NCBI RefSeq assembly: GCF_049199905.1
Contig: NZ_JBLZPK010000013.1
Coordinates: forward strand, 7,009-71,008
From: Shinella sp032095155
GTDB taxonomy: Bacteria > Pseudomonadota > Alphaproteobacteria > Rhizobiales > Rhizobiaceae
DNA: 64,000 bases
Reading direction: 5' to 3'
This document shows positions 1 to 7,760 of this stretch, one piece after another. Position numbers and translations under genes: made by a program. A model generated the notes under the pieces. That model searched no databases. It was not told where the DNA came from and worked only from the letters and a program-made list of their open reading frames with translations. The stretch's first letter is position 1, and the number at the start of each line of letters is the position of its first letter.

Positions 1-2
1 AC

Positions 3-86
3 GTATCGAAATTCCTCGGCTTCAATACCGAGATGATGGCGATCGGCGACGATGTGGCGGTCTACCCGACGCCAGATGTCTGCTGA
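3..86 (+). CDS. C-terminal end of an unidentified protein (cut by window edge)
   Basis: Frame 3 is open from the first base to a TGA and reads 27 codons ending in GDDVAVYPTPDVC. The upstream part lies outside the window, so neither start nor family can be given. The composition is compatible with a real C-terminus, and a plausible intergenic region follows. Without the rest of the gene this is only a tentative call. Confidence 0.35.
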   Translation, partial: VSKFLGFNTEMMAIGDDVAVYPTPDVC

Positions 87-141
87 TTTGGGTCGTTTTC
101 CGTAAAAGTCTGGATGCTATTTTCGTTTCATCGAATTGATC

Positions 142-160
142 TTCCGTATAAATTACGGAA
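142..160. promoter_or_regulatory. Perfect inverted repeat (possible operator or weak terminator)
   Basis: TTCCGTA and TACGGAA form 7-base arms around the 5-base spacer TAAAT. It lies in an AT-rich stretch between the gene ending at 86 and the one starting at 324. No clean run of T follows, so an operator is as likely as a terminator. The role is inferred from symmetry only. Confidence 0.35.
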
Positions 161-323
161 ATTAAAATAATTCGAAAAATTATGCTTTTTCGTTTGTAAA
201 CAAATTTTTTTATCTGCTAGCAAACTCGTGCAAGCCAATCCGGAGCCAAAGCTCAACGATGGTATGCACCGGGACGAAAGCGCCTGAAACCCAAACCGAT
301 GTTTACCTCAAAAGGAGATCCAG

Positions 324-782
324 ATGGATTCTGCTAATATCACCCGTATGCCTGACGGCATGAAATCGCATATTCCGCTTATTGATGTCGCTGAAATTAA
401 GACTGAAGCTAGTATTCACTTCCCTAAGATCTATAACGCTTTGGCGCGTGAGGGAATGGAAGTGGCCACGAAGCTGCTAGAAGCCGGCCTGCACGTCACG
501 CTGTTCGGCCGACCGGCTGATTTTGCCTCACGCTGGAGAAAGCGCTGGTCACGGCTTTCGTTCGTCGCGCTCAATGATGGCGGCTCATGTCATCCACAGA
601 AACTCTCGGATGGCTTGTGCGACCCCACGGACGCAATCATCCTGATTCGGGATGACCAATGGCAGCAGGATGAGGATGGCTATTCCGATGACCTGGAGCA
701 TGATGTCGTCCACTCCTACTCGGAGCGGATCTACGAGCGTTACATCGTTATTCCCCAGGGTTCGACAACCGACGCTAGCTAA
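324..782 (+). CDS. Hypothetical protein, 152 aa
   Basis: I do not recognise this protein. The start is well supported: AAAGGAGAT lies just upstream of the ATG. It has no signal peptide or membrane segment. The middle holds a basic, tryptophan-rich stretch (RWRKRWSR, near residues 70-77) and the C-terminal third is acidic (QQDEDGYSDDLEHD). Codon use is less GC-biased than in the chromosomal genes after 13.8 kb, fitting an acquired island. It lies alone, 116 bases before the GNAT gene, with no operon evidence. Confidence 0.6.
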   Translation: MDSANITRMPDGMKSHIPLIDVAEIKTEASIHFPKIYNALAREGMEVATKLLEAGLHVTLFGRPADFASRWRKRWSRLSFVALNDGGSCHPQKLSDGLCDPTDAIILIRDDQWQQDEDGYSDDLEHDVVHSYSERIYERYIVIPQGSTTDAS

Positions 783-898
783 TTGATGTCTTTCCCTCGA
801 TGCTCGGGCCTCGCAATAATATTGCGGGGCTCGCCCTGCTAGCCGAACTGTTGACGTCACGCGAAATCGATCCGACCCCGGCCGGGAGAGGAAGCGAT

Positions 899-1369
899 AT
901 GACCGACCCAGGCGACTTCGACTGCAATTTCCGACGTGCGCTTCCAACCGACCGCGATCAGCTTCACCGGCTTATCGAGCGATGCTGGCTGGAGGTGTAC
1001 TCACCGCATTTACCGCTTGCGGCGGTAGAGAGCTTCCTTGCTGATGATCCGATCGGGACTCATCTCGACGTGTTCCTGCCACTTTCGGAGGTCGCTGTCG
1101 TTGGTGATGAAATCGTCGGCGTAGTTGCAGTGGCTGACGGCGGAGTATTTTCACTTTTCGTGGAAGAACGCTTCCGGGGCAATCGTATCGGTTCCTGCCT
1201 ACTGCATAACACGGTGCTTTCCGGTGGTCGTTGGCTTGAGGTTCCGGTCTTTAACGTGCGGGCAATGGCATTTTATGAAGCGTCGGGTTGGACGAGGGCA
1301 GGTGAGAGCTTCGAGGATGTGGCTGGGTTGCAGGTCGCTACAGTTTTGATGCAGGTCGGCGCTTTTTAG
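899..1369 (+). CDS. GNAT-family N-acetyltransferase, intact copy
   Basis: A 156-residue GNAT acetyltransferase that would transfer an acetyl group from acetyl-CoA to an unknown amine. The acetyl-CoA loop is visible as FRGNRIGSCLL (R/Q-x-x-G-x-G/A type), followed by the typical C-terminal NVRAMAFYEASGW motif. An earlier in-frame ATG exists at 800, but GAGAGGAAG precedes the ATG at 899 and family similarity starts after it. Its last ~150 bases recur as broken fragments near 5261, 6061 and 13287, so this is the only complete member of a repeat family inside the island. Confidence 0.78.
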   Translation: MTDPGDFDCNFRRALPTDRDQLHRLIERCWLEVYSPHLPLAAVESFLADDPIGTHLDVFLPLSEVAVVGDEIVGVVAVADGGVFSLFVEERFRGNRIGSCLLHNTVLSGGRWLEVPVFNVRAMAFYEASGWTRAGESFEDVAGLQVATVLMQVGAF

Positions 1370-1686
1370 AAATTGGCGCGATTTCCGTTTTGGGGCCGGA
1401 AGGAGACTGGCGGGTTCTGGAGGTCGAAGCTCAATCGCCGTCATTAAGCGCGGCAATCCCTATGGCTGGTCTCGACCCCATTGCCGCCATTAAACCCACC
1501 GCTTTCGCCACCCCAAATCTGAAGTCTGTCGCTTCCATCAAGCCGCGAACCCAGAGGGCTGACATCACTAGCTTAGATCGCGTGCATCGCCTTGAGCGTT
1601 GGGATGTACTTCAATATAATTGAATCGATTGACGGAAACCCTTGACCGGGACTAACTCGGCGATCGCGTCGCACGGAGGGAAGGAC
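1370..1686. other. Intergenic stretch without a convincing gene
   Basis: A short open frame at 1390-1623 has alanine/proline-rich low-information sequence and no ribosome binding site, so I do not call it. The segment begins with the GAAATTGGCGCGA block that also follows the GNAT fragments near 5367 and 6096. It ends with GGAGGGAAGG, the ribosome binding site of the next gene. Confidence 0.5.
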
Positions 1687-2193
1687 ATGTCAACGGAGGA
1701 AATACTGATCTCGACACTAGGCGGACAGATCATTGTCGGCTTGGCGTCCGGTCTCCTATCGTCGCTGATTGTGTTTCTATTGGCGACGTTTGTGAATGAC
1801 TCTATTGTTCCGTGGTTTCAAAGACGATTTTATCGCGGCTTGTCGGTCAGCGGGATCTGGCGAGGCGATAGGAAAGATGGTGACCGCAACTATGGATTTT
1901 CAATAGAAATACGGCAATCAGGATACGCCCTCTCAGGTACATTTAACGCAATCAATACGAATGCAGATGGAACGCAGACTAATAAATTGTACCGCGTGGT
2001 CGGAACAGTTGTAAACAACTGCGTTGTTCTAAATTACGAACCAATGAGCAGCCGAATATACGGCGGCGGGTCTTTTGTCTTCCAGATATATAGTGCTGGG
2101 CGCGAATTGAGAGGCGGAATGCTGTACATGCGCACAAAATCTGGTGAAGTCCAAGGAGTAGATGACTTGATCCTAACTCGCCGGGACGATTGA
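1687..2193 (+). CDS. Membrane protein: one TM helix plus beta-rich C-terminal domain (Cap15/S-2TM-beta-like candidate)
   Basis: A 168-residue protein with one clear hydrophobic segment (about residues 12-36), a short basic linker (QRRFYR), then a beta-rich domain beginning with SVSGIWRG and continuing as alternating strands (YGFSIEIRQSGYALSGTF). This layout resembles membrane beta-barrel effectors of nucleotide-activated immunity (S-2TM-beta, Cap15), though only one TM helix is evident and no cyclase gene is nearby; the comparison is by architecture, not alignment. The ATG at 1687 follows GGAGGGAAGG; an upstream in-frame start at 1642 lacks such a site. Its TGA overlaps the next gene's ATG by one base, implying translational coupling. 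Confidence 0.6.
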   Translation: MSTEEILISTLGGQIIVGLASGLLSSLIVFLLATFVNDSIVPWFQRRFYRGLSVSGIWRGDRKDGDRNYGFSIEIRQSGYALSGTFNAINTNADGTQTNKLYRVVGTVVNNCVVLNYEPMSSRIYGGGSFVFQIYSAGRELRGGMLYMRTKSGEVQGVDDLILTRRDD

Positions 2194-2786
2194 TGGCGAT
2201 GACGAGCGTATGGGATGAATTTTACAAGAACACGAGCTTTGGCAGCCCTTGCATACATTATCAGTGGATTATCCACCTACTTGCAAATCGTCCTCGTATA
2301 TTAGACGTCGGATGCGGCAACGGGAGAAATACGTTGCCCCTAGTCCCAATCGCGTCAGAGATATTTGCCATAGATAGCTCAAAAGTTGCAATTGAGCAGT
2401 ACCGCCAGCGTCTGGCTGGCGCGAGCAATGTTACGTTGATACATGCCGATGCGCTAACACTTTTTGATCTCCATCTTGGGAGCTTCGACCTCGTCCTATG
2501 CCACGGGTTTCTCCATCTACTGCCGATGCGAAGTCAGCTTTCATTTGTTCGATTGATCCAGGGACTGACAGGTCCTCGGGGCGTCAATGTCATTGTCGCC
2601 ATAGATCAATGTGATCCGGCTCCCGCATCATCCCTAATAGCTTCTTACTCGCCTATACCGTTTAGCGACATCGAAATAGAGTATCAAAGATGGGAGTGTC
2701 TCCTTCTTGATCGCAGCGTGTTCGAACCCACGATTTTCTTGCCCCATCGCAGGTCAACACATCGATCTATATGGAGAAAACCATGA
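2193..2786 (+). CDS. Class I SAM-dependent methyltransferase
   Basis: A 197-residue Rossmann-fold methyltransferase. SAM motif I is ILDVGCGNGRN (about residues 36-46), followed by an acidic residue after strand 2 (IFAIDSS) and a post-motif DLVLCHGFLHLLP typical of small-molecule methyltransferases. The substrate cannot be read from sequence. It starts on the ATG overlapping the previous stop (TGATG) and overlaps the deaminase by ATGA, so it sits inside a coupled gene set. Its AT-rich codons match its neighbours rather than the chromosome. Methylation of a nucleotide or sugar-nucleotide intermediate made by the following enzymes is an inference from context. Confidence 0.78.
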   Translation: MAMTSVWDEFYKNTSFGSPCIHYQWIIHLLANRPRILDVGCGNGRNTLPLVPIASEIFAIDSSKVAIEQYRQRLAGASNVTLIHADALTLFDLHLGSFDLVLCHGFLHLLPMRSQLSFVRLIQGLTGPRGVNVIVAIDQCDPAPASSLIASYSPIPFSDIEIEYQRWECLLLDRSVFEPTIFLPHRRSTHRSIWRKP

Positions 2787-3280
2787 TTTCTAGCGCCGGA
2801 TCGCACACAGATGAATTTTACATGTCAGTTGCCATCGCGCAAGCGAGGCGAGCCATGCAACTCAAAAACCCCCCAATTGGCGCTGTTGTGGTTATTGGAG
2901 ACAGGCTTGTGAGCAAAGCCTATAACTCGAACACAAGCGGACGTACTTGGCTAGGGCATGCTGAGCAAACAGCAATGCGAAGAGCCGCCACGCACCTTCG
3001 GTTTGCGGGAGAAGTGAGCAAAGAACGGCGCGTCCTTTACAGCACTCTCCAGCCATGTCTAATGTGTTTTTCGACCGCGATTTTCTGCCGTGTGGACCAC
3101 ATTGTATTCGGGGCCGCAGATCCTCATTGTGGTCATTCGAACCTAGACATAGCTACTACGTCCGATTGGTATAGGAAACGTCTTCCCGGTGTAACCGGCG
3201 GGATATTAGCGGCGGAATGCACATCACTGCTCGACTCTTATATTCCCACCCCGCCGTTCGAGGCTGTCGAGGATCGATAA
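2783..3280 (+). CDS. Zinc-dependent nucleoside/nucleobase deaminase (CDA/TadA superfamily)
   Basis: A 165-residue deaminase with a complete zinc site: H59-A-E61 (GHAEQTAMRR), with E61 as proton shuttle, and C92/C95 in QPCLMC. The PPIGAVVV opening strand and RVDHIVFGA segment match the TadA, guanine deaminase and CMP deaminase branch. Which base or nucleotide it acts on is not evident. The ATG at 2783 overlaps the methyltransferase stop and has GGAG 8 bases upstream; an in-frame ATG at 2771 is less well placed. Its TAA shares a base with the next ATG. The tight linkage argues for a role in the same pathway rather than tRNA editing. Confidence 0.8.
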   Translation: MISSAGSHTDEFYMSVAIAQARRAMQLKNPPIGAVVVIGDRLVSKAYNSNTSGRTWLGHAEQTAMRRAATHLRFAGEVSKERRVLYSTLQPCLMCFSTAIFCRVDHIVFGAADPHCGHSNLDIATTSDWYRKRLPGVTGGILAAECTSLLDSYIPTPPFEAVEDR

Positions 3281-4485
3281 TGGCTAAGGTTGGTTTTGTA
3301 GGTCTTGGAAAACTCGGGCTGCCATATGCTGAATACCTCTCAGAGCACAATGACGTTTTAGGGTTTGACATTAGCGACGTCCAAAGTTCGCGGATTTCGT
3401 TGGCAGCAAGCCTTCAAGCGTTGGCGCGTCAATGCGAAACAGTTTTCGTCTGCGTACCCACGCCGCATGAGAGCCGGTATGATGGAAGTTCTCCAATTGC
3501 AGAATGCGAGGCCCGGGATTTTGGATACGACCAACTGCGCCAAGTAGTATCTGAGATCGCGCTGTCGTGTCATTCACCGAATATCATCGTAATTTCGACC
3601 GTTCTACCGGGTACAATAAGACGCGAGATTTATCCGCTATTATCGGGTGGGCAGCTGATTTACATGCCGGCTTTTGCTGCAATGGGAGAGGTCTATAGTG
3701 GATTGTCTAGTCCGGACGTTGCGGTTGCTGGTGTGGCGCAAATGGACAGTGCTCAAGAGATATACAAAAGTCTGAAAATTCTGGGGATTGACGCGGAAGT
3801 TGTGACTTGGGAGGAAGCCGAGACGATAAAAATACTATATAATACATTTATTACACTAAAGATCACATTCGCAAACAGCGTGATTGACATTGCCAACGCT
3901 GTTGGGAACATCGACTCCGACGTCGTTATGCGACATCTAGTGCGCGCGAAAAGAGTGATATCTGACCTATACATGAAGCCCGGGCTGGGTGATGGGGGTC
4001 CGTGCCATCCCAGAGACAATATTGCGATGCGGTGGTTCGCGGAACACTACCACCTCGGCTACGACCTGTCGGGTTATTTGACAATTGCGCGAGAGCATCA
4101 AGCGAGAAACCTGGCGAAGTATGCAGCGAGCTTTCGTGGTAACGTGTTAGTACTTGGCCGCTTTTATAAGCCGGGTGTGCCGCTTACGGATGGCTCCTAC
4201 TCATTGTTAGTTGCGCATTACCTTGAGGTTGAGGGTAAGCTAGCTGGCGTAGTCGAGCCCGAACATTTCCTCTCTGCACCGTTCGCAGAAACGATCATCC
4301 TCTCATACAACGATCCCGCGATGGCGGCCTTGCCCTTCCGTGCCGGAACGACGATTATAGATCCTTGGCGACAGTTTCGCTTCCACAATACGAGGGCCGA
4401 CTTACACATTATCGACTATGGACTTACCCGAGGCGTTAGTGTGATCAACGACTCGGTCTTTATTCCCGCACCCGCAAGCCTCTGA
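3280..4485 (+). CDS. UDP-glucose/GDP-mannose dehydrogenase family protein
   Basis: A 401-residue NAD-dependent nucleotide-sugar dehydrogenase. The N-terminal Rossmann domain has GFVGLGKLGLP and an acidic residue after the second strand (GFDISD). The central helix has ETIKILYNTF with the family Lys and Asn, and the catalytic Cys is C242 in GDGGPCHPRDN. Known family members oxidise a primary alcohol of a nucleotide sugar to a carboxylate in two NAD steps. No glycosyltransferase or polysaccharide genes lie nearby, so a capsule role is unlikely; oxidation of a nucleotide-like small molecule is the inference. The ATG shares one base with the deaminase stop. The 3' end overlaps the convergent gene by 70 bases. 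Confidence 0.8.
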   Translation: MAKVGFVGLGKLGLPYAEYLSEHNDVLGFDISDVQSSRISLAASLQALARQCETVFVCVPTPHESRYDGSSPIAECEARDFGYDQLRQVVSEIALSCHSPNIIVISTVLPGTIRREIYPLLSGGQLIYMPAFAAMGEVYSGLSSPDVAVAGVAQMDSAQEIYKSLKILGIDAEVVTWEEAETIKILYNTFITLKITFANSVIDIANAVGNIDSDVVMRHLVRAKRVISDLYMKPGLGDGGPCHPRDNIAMRWFAEHYHLGYDLSGYLTIAREHQARNLAKYAASFRGNVLVLGRFYKPGVPLTDGSYSLLVAHYLEVEGKLAGVVEPEHFLSAPFAETIILSYNDPAMAALPFRAGTTIIDPWRQFRFHNTRADLHIIDYGLTRGVSVINDSVFIPAPASL

Positions 4486-4973
4486 GAGCCGCCAGTGTTC
4501 CGATCTATAACCGTTATGAAAGACTCGAGTTGTATGTCCATCTCTCGGCACCATCGTAAAATCTTGTCAGACACCGAGCCACTTCCAATTACATCATCCA
4601 ATACAATGATCCGGTCACTAGAACTAAGAGTGGGTGCGTAAATATCTCCACCAGCAAACGGAATATCGCTCCATTTTGTTTTATCTTTTAAAGGCGCAAT
4701 GTGCGGCCTGAAGATTGTGAGTGGGACTGAAAAGTGAAGAGCCAATAACATTGCCCAGGGATTGCCTCCAGGGGCTACTGCGCATAACCGCGATTTATTG
4801 TCGACGTGACGCTTCACTATCGGCATTAGTCCATTGAAAACCTCATTAATTAATTCCGGCTCGATGTGGTAACCACTTTCGCCGATCGAATAAAGTTCAT
4901 AGGCGCGAGCTTTGCCCGAAACGATCGGCGCCCGTTCAATGTCCGCCTCCAGGTATGGGAAATGTGACTGCAT
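4416..4973 (-). CDS. Phosphoribosyltransferase-like protein
   Basis: A 185-residue type I phosphoribosyltransferase fold. The PRPP-binding motif is RIIVLDDVIGSGSV (residues 121-134): hydrophobic strand, two acidic residues, small-residue loop. An upstream AVAPGGNPWAM loop may be the second phosphate-binding element. Such enzymes join a base to PRPP or run the reverse reaction. It faces the dehydrogenase and overlaps its 3' end by 70 bases, so the two are linked but oppositely transcribed, which may produce antisense regulation. No clear ribosome binding site precedes the ATG. It is not typical PyrE, Hpt or Apt, and the base used is unknown. Confidence 0.7.
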   Translation of the reverse strand: MQSHFPYLEADIERAPIVSGKARAYELYSIGESGYHIEPELINEVFNGLMPIVKRHVDNKSRLCAVAPGGNPWAMLLALHFSVPLTIFRPHIAPLKDKTKWSDIPFAGGDIYAPTLSSSDRIIVLDDVIGSGSVSDKILRWCREMDIQLESFITVIDRNTGGSQRLAGAGIKTESLITLTPRVSP

Positions 4974-5644
4974 ATGTCGCGCTCATCTCGCCGTTGGGCC
5001 ATTGGTTACTACGTATCGCATTCGGCGACCATCAGTTCAACATTCAGCAGTGTGACAAGAGTGGTGGCTTCTTCGCGACAGTCGGTGTTCGTCTGACAAT
5101 GACGCTGAGCTGCCAACGGGCTTGAAATGAGGGGACGGCAAGACGTAGGCGAATTGGATTTAGTCGTCAGCGAGCGTTGTCTTTAGCGGTTTCGTTCGCT
5201 GATGAAGGGGCAGCTTTCTCTGCCCGGCCGTCTGAGATCTGCCATTCCGCTTCCCACCCCATGGCTTTTTATGAAGCGTCGGGTTGGAGGAGGGTAGGCG
5301 AGAGCTTTGAGGATGTGGGCGGGGTACAAGTCGCGACGGTTTTGATGCAGGTCCGCGTTTTTTTGAAATTGGCGCGATGTCGGTTACACGATGTAACTGC
5401 TGTGCGAGGCAAACATTTCGCTAGTAATCCCGTATGTGGTGGTTTTGCTGGCCGATGCTCGATATTCCGGGCGTTTACGCGCCATGTTGTGGTCGACGGC
5501 GATATCGTGGGTATGAACGTCCAAGTGAACCCAGCCATTGCGGAGCGGGCTTCCCCAGAGTTTAGAATTTTGGTGCTGCGTCGCTCGACAAGGGTGACGA
5601 CAAGAAATATTGGTGAATGCCCATCATAAGTTGCGGGGACAATA
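4974..5644. other. Degenerate intergenic region with a GNAT remnant
   Basis: No intact gene is supported here. The centre (5261-5390) is a decayed copy of the 3' end of the GNAT gene. The stretch from 5391 to 5629 is open in one frame but runs on from that remnant and shows no recognisable protein. The first part, 4974-5260, may hold the promoter of the leftward phosphoribosyltransferase gene, but I see no convincing elements. Confidence 0.5.
5261..5390 (+). pseudogene. Remnant of GNAT acetyltransferase 3' end (copy B)
   Basis: The sequence encodes MAFYEASGWRRVGESFEDVGG and continues with VATVLMQV, matching the end of the intact GNAT gene at 1264-1360 almost residue for residue. The stop codon is lost and the frame runs on. 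It is followed by the same GAAATTGGCGCGA tail as the intact copy. There is no start, acetyl-CoA loop or upstream half. Confidence 0.75.
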
Positions 5645-5989
5645 ATGGGCACCGTTATAATAGTCGCTCTTCTAATCTTAATCGTATTTCTCCTTGGTGG
5701 AGGAAACATCGTGATCGGCGCGGTAGCATTTCCGATCTTGGCATTTGGACTAGTTTATGTCTGGGGACTCAACGGCTTCATCGTGGCCGTGGTGTTTTTG
5801 GGCCTACTTCCAGCCATGCCGCTTATTCTTGGTCTATTTGGTGTTGCTCACCAATTCTCTCGTCGGGTACCCAAAACGCAAGAGGCGCCGCTCGAACTCG
5901 GTAAAGTGTGTTATTCGTGCGACCGGAAGGTCATGAACGCAGCGGTCAAGTGCCCCCAGTGTGGCGGAAAATTATCTCGTCGAATTTAA
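5645..5989 (+). CDS. Small membrane protein with C-terminal zinc ribbon
   Basis: A 114-residue protein. Residues 4-70 hold two or three hydrophobic segments (VIIVALLILIVFLL and FIVAVVFLGLLPAMPLILGLF). The C-terminus has a treble-cleft-like zinc ribbon, CYSCDRKV followed by CPQCGG, with four cysteines in two CxxC pairs. GGGGACAATA precedes the ATG. The architecture recurs in many small bacterial membrane proteins of unknown role. It is isolated between two GNAT 3' remnants, so it probably arrived as a single-gene insert. Function unknown. Confidence 0.6.
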   Translation: MGTVIIVALLILIVFLLGGGNIVIGAVAFPILAFGLVYVWGLNGFIVAVVFLGLLPAMPLILGLFGVAHQFSRRVPKTQEAPLELGKVCYSCDRKVMNAAVKCPQCGGKLSRRI

Positions 5990-6045
5990 ATGGCTGGAGT
6001 CTCGTCGCTTCTTCCATAATGCGACTTCAGCGGCATGATGACTGA

Positions 6046-6115
6046 TAAGGCCCTCTACGGGTCGCGACGTTTTTGATGCAGATCGGCACCTTATAGAAAT
6101 TGGCGCGACGTCGGA
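6046..6115 (+). pseudogene. Remnant of GNAT acetyltransferase 3' end (copy C)
   Basis: About 55 bases match the last codons and tail of the intact GNAT gene: GTCGCGACGTTTTTGATGCA, then a TAG stop and GAAATTGGCGCGACGTCGG. The preceding AAGGCCCTCTACG block also occurs just before the fourth copy near 13247, so copies C and D share a longer ancestral unit. Confidence 0.65.
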
Positions 6116-6243
6116 TTTGCCGCCGTGCCGACTTTCGGCTTTCACCCAAAATCGTGAGTCTCGGCGGAAATTGGAACAAGGGAAATTGCTGGAAATATTG
6201 ATGTTTCTATGCAATCTCTGGTCGATACTTGGGGGGAGTATGA

Positions 6244-6840
6244 ATGACCGATATTCCGATCTGCGCCGATCCAATTCCTAAAGAAGTCATCGCATACTGC
6301 CGATCTGTTTCAACCACAGACAAGATGCTCGACTACGAGAAGCGGGCCTATGTTGATTTCTGCGAGCGATACGCAAAGGAGCGGTCGAAGCGGAAGAAGA
6401 TCGTAATGCAGAATATGCTCAATCACCTACTGCTGAGCAAAGTTCACGGAATGAAGCCCTCTCATGCCCTGAATGACGCCCTTAGCGCGGCTTTCCAGCA
6501 AGAGAAGGAGGCTGAGAAAACGCTGTATCCTCTCGAAATCCATTCGGAAGTCGCCCACATCCTCACATCGGCTACCTATACCGTCGGACGCGGCAAATCG
6601 ACGGCATGGACGATCCACACCGGCGGTTGGTATTCGGAATTTAGAGGCGAAGGCCGCAAGGCGTTCGCCGAATGGTCCGCCGGGGAAATTCTGGGCTCGT
6701 ATGTGAAGTTTGGAGCACACCATTTTTCAATCGGCGCGACCACACAGCGGATATTGTCGATGCTTGAGGAGAGGTACGGCCTGGACTTCAAGCAGCTCGA
6801 AAAAGACCGGGTAAATAAGCAGAAGACCGGTAATAGGTAG
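6244..6840 (+). CDS. Hypothetical protein, 198 aa (first gene of a pair)
   Basis: I do not recognise this protein. It is soluble and charged, with a long helical N-terminal part (YEKRAYVDFCERYAKERSKR) and a C-terminal part rich in aromatic and glycine residues (TIHTGGWYSEF). A strong GGGGGGAG site lies 5 bases before the ATG at 6244. A competing ATG at 6240 is in another frame and closes quickly. The next gene starts 13 bases after its stop, so the two are probably co-transcribed. Both lack homologues I can name; a two-component accessory unit is inferred from spacing alone. Confidence 0.62.
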   Translation: MTDIPICADPIPKEVIAYCRSVSTTDKMLDYEKRAYVDFCERYAKERSKRKKIVMQNMLNHLLLSKVHGMKPSHALNDALSAAFQQEKEAEKTLYPLEIHSEVAHILTSATYTVGRGKSTAWTIHTGGWYSEFRGEGRKAFAEWSAGEILGSYVKFGAHHFSIGATTQRILSMLEERYGLDFKQLEKDRVNKQKTGNR

Positions 6841-6853
6841 GGATCGATCTTCA

Positions 6854-7486
6854 ATGTTCTCATTTTTTAAGAAAAAGACGCAGGAAACTGATCCTCGTAC
6901 GGAACTGCGTCAGTCCGTTGAGAGGCTGCGGGCTGAAATCGGCGACGACGCGGTCATGAAAGGCATGCAGCTAAATGACAGGGTCAACCAACTGAGATCG
7001 ATAAATCCCAAATTCATCTCCTCATTACTGGCCCTTACAGACGAGGTTACGGAAAAGATCACCGATCAGTACAAGGGGATGGGACCATTAATGGTCTTGG
7101 AGATCGACGCATTTTCCGCGTGCATTGTTGCTACAGCCGTGCTCGCTACCGATATCCCTGAGGATGAAATCCGTGAGATCGTAGATATTTACTTGGGTCT
7201 CTGGGTGGACGTTGCTGTAAAGAACCATCAGGGCGTATCAGAAACCGCTCTTAAAGGTCGAATGGACAGCCTGTGGCTGGAATACAGCCGACCAATTTTG
7301 CAGGCATATAGTGACCCGACGCCTCATATCGTACAGCATGAGGATGGGCCTGCTCTGCAACTGGTGCGTGGGGTAGACAAAGTTGCCAGAGTGCAGAGAG
7401 ATGAAGTCCGTGAGGGCGTGACGGCTATATCCTTCAAAGCCACGATCAGCGAGGCAATCAGGATTGTGACGGATCATGCAGCCTGA
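6854..7486 (+). CDS. Hypothetical protein, 210 aa (second gene of a pair)
   Basis: An unrecognised soluble protein. The N-terminus is aromatic and basic (MFSFFKKKTQE) and could bind a membrane peripherally. The body is predicted mostly helical, with a hydrophobic middle (ACIVATAVLATDIP). It follows the 6244 gene by 13 bases. Its stop is followed within a few bases by the repeat block at 7488, so something recombined directly behind the gene. That makes it possible that the native C-terminus or a following gene was replaced. Confidence 0.6.
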   Translation: MFSFFKKKTQETDPRTELRQSVERLRAEIGDDAVMKGMQLNDRVNQLRSINPKFISSLLALTDEVTEKITDQYKGMGPLMVLEIDAFSACIVATAVLATDIPEDEIREIVDIYLGLWVDVAVKNHQGVSETALKGRMDSLWLEYSRPILQAYSDPTPHIVQHEDGPALQLVRGVDKVARVQRDEVREGVTAISFKATISEAIRIVTDHAA

Positions 7487-7487
7487 C

Positions 7488-7681
7488 CCTTTCAAGGCGT
7501 GACAGCAAAGGTGCGCTGTAACGGCACCATGGAGGATGGCTCACCGTTTGAAGCTCAGTTCCTTTCTGACGGGAATGAGCCTCGAATGCTTTCAGACCTT
7601 GAACTTGCTGATCTTCCGCCGGCGGTTTTGGAAGCTTTGAAGCCCGGTTTGGCTGGTAATCCGAAATTGGAAGGGCAGTGA
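7488..7681 (+). repeat. Repeat 2 copy 1: 3' end of a secreted-protein gene
   Basis: About 194 bases nearly identical to 12994-13192. The open frame encodes 60 residues beginning at GTG 7499 (AKVRCNGTMEDGSPFEAQFL and on to LAGNPKLEGQ). In the second copy this frame continues upstream into a signal-peptide gene, so this copy is most likely a detached 3' end rather than a complete gene. Translation from the GTG is possible but has no ribosome binding site of note. Confidence 0.7.
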
Positions 7682-7760
7682 AGCTCTCCTACTGGTGCCT
7701 CTCCGTTATTTACGTCACGCCTTCTATACAATGCTGATCATGCCCTTAATCATGGGCGTG

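Noticed and set aside
1390..1623. 77-codon rightward frame after the GNAT gene
   Set aside because: No ribosome binding site, Ala/Pro/Ser-rich low-information sequence, and it begins inside the shared GNAT tail block.
4416..4973. PyrE (orotate phosphoribosyltransferase) assignment
   Set aside because: The PRPP motif fits the superfamily, but other PyrE landmarks are not evident and the context is not pyrimidine synthesis.
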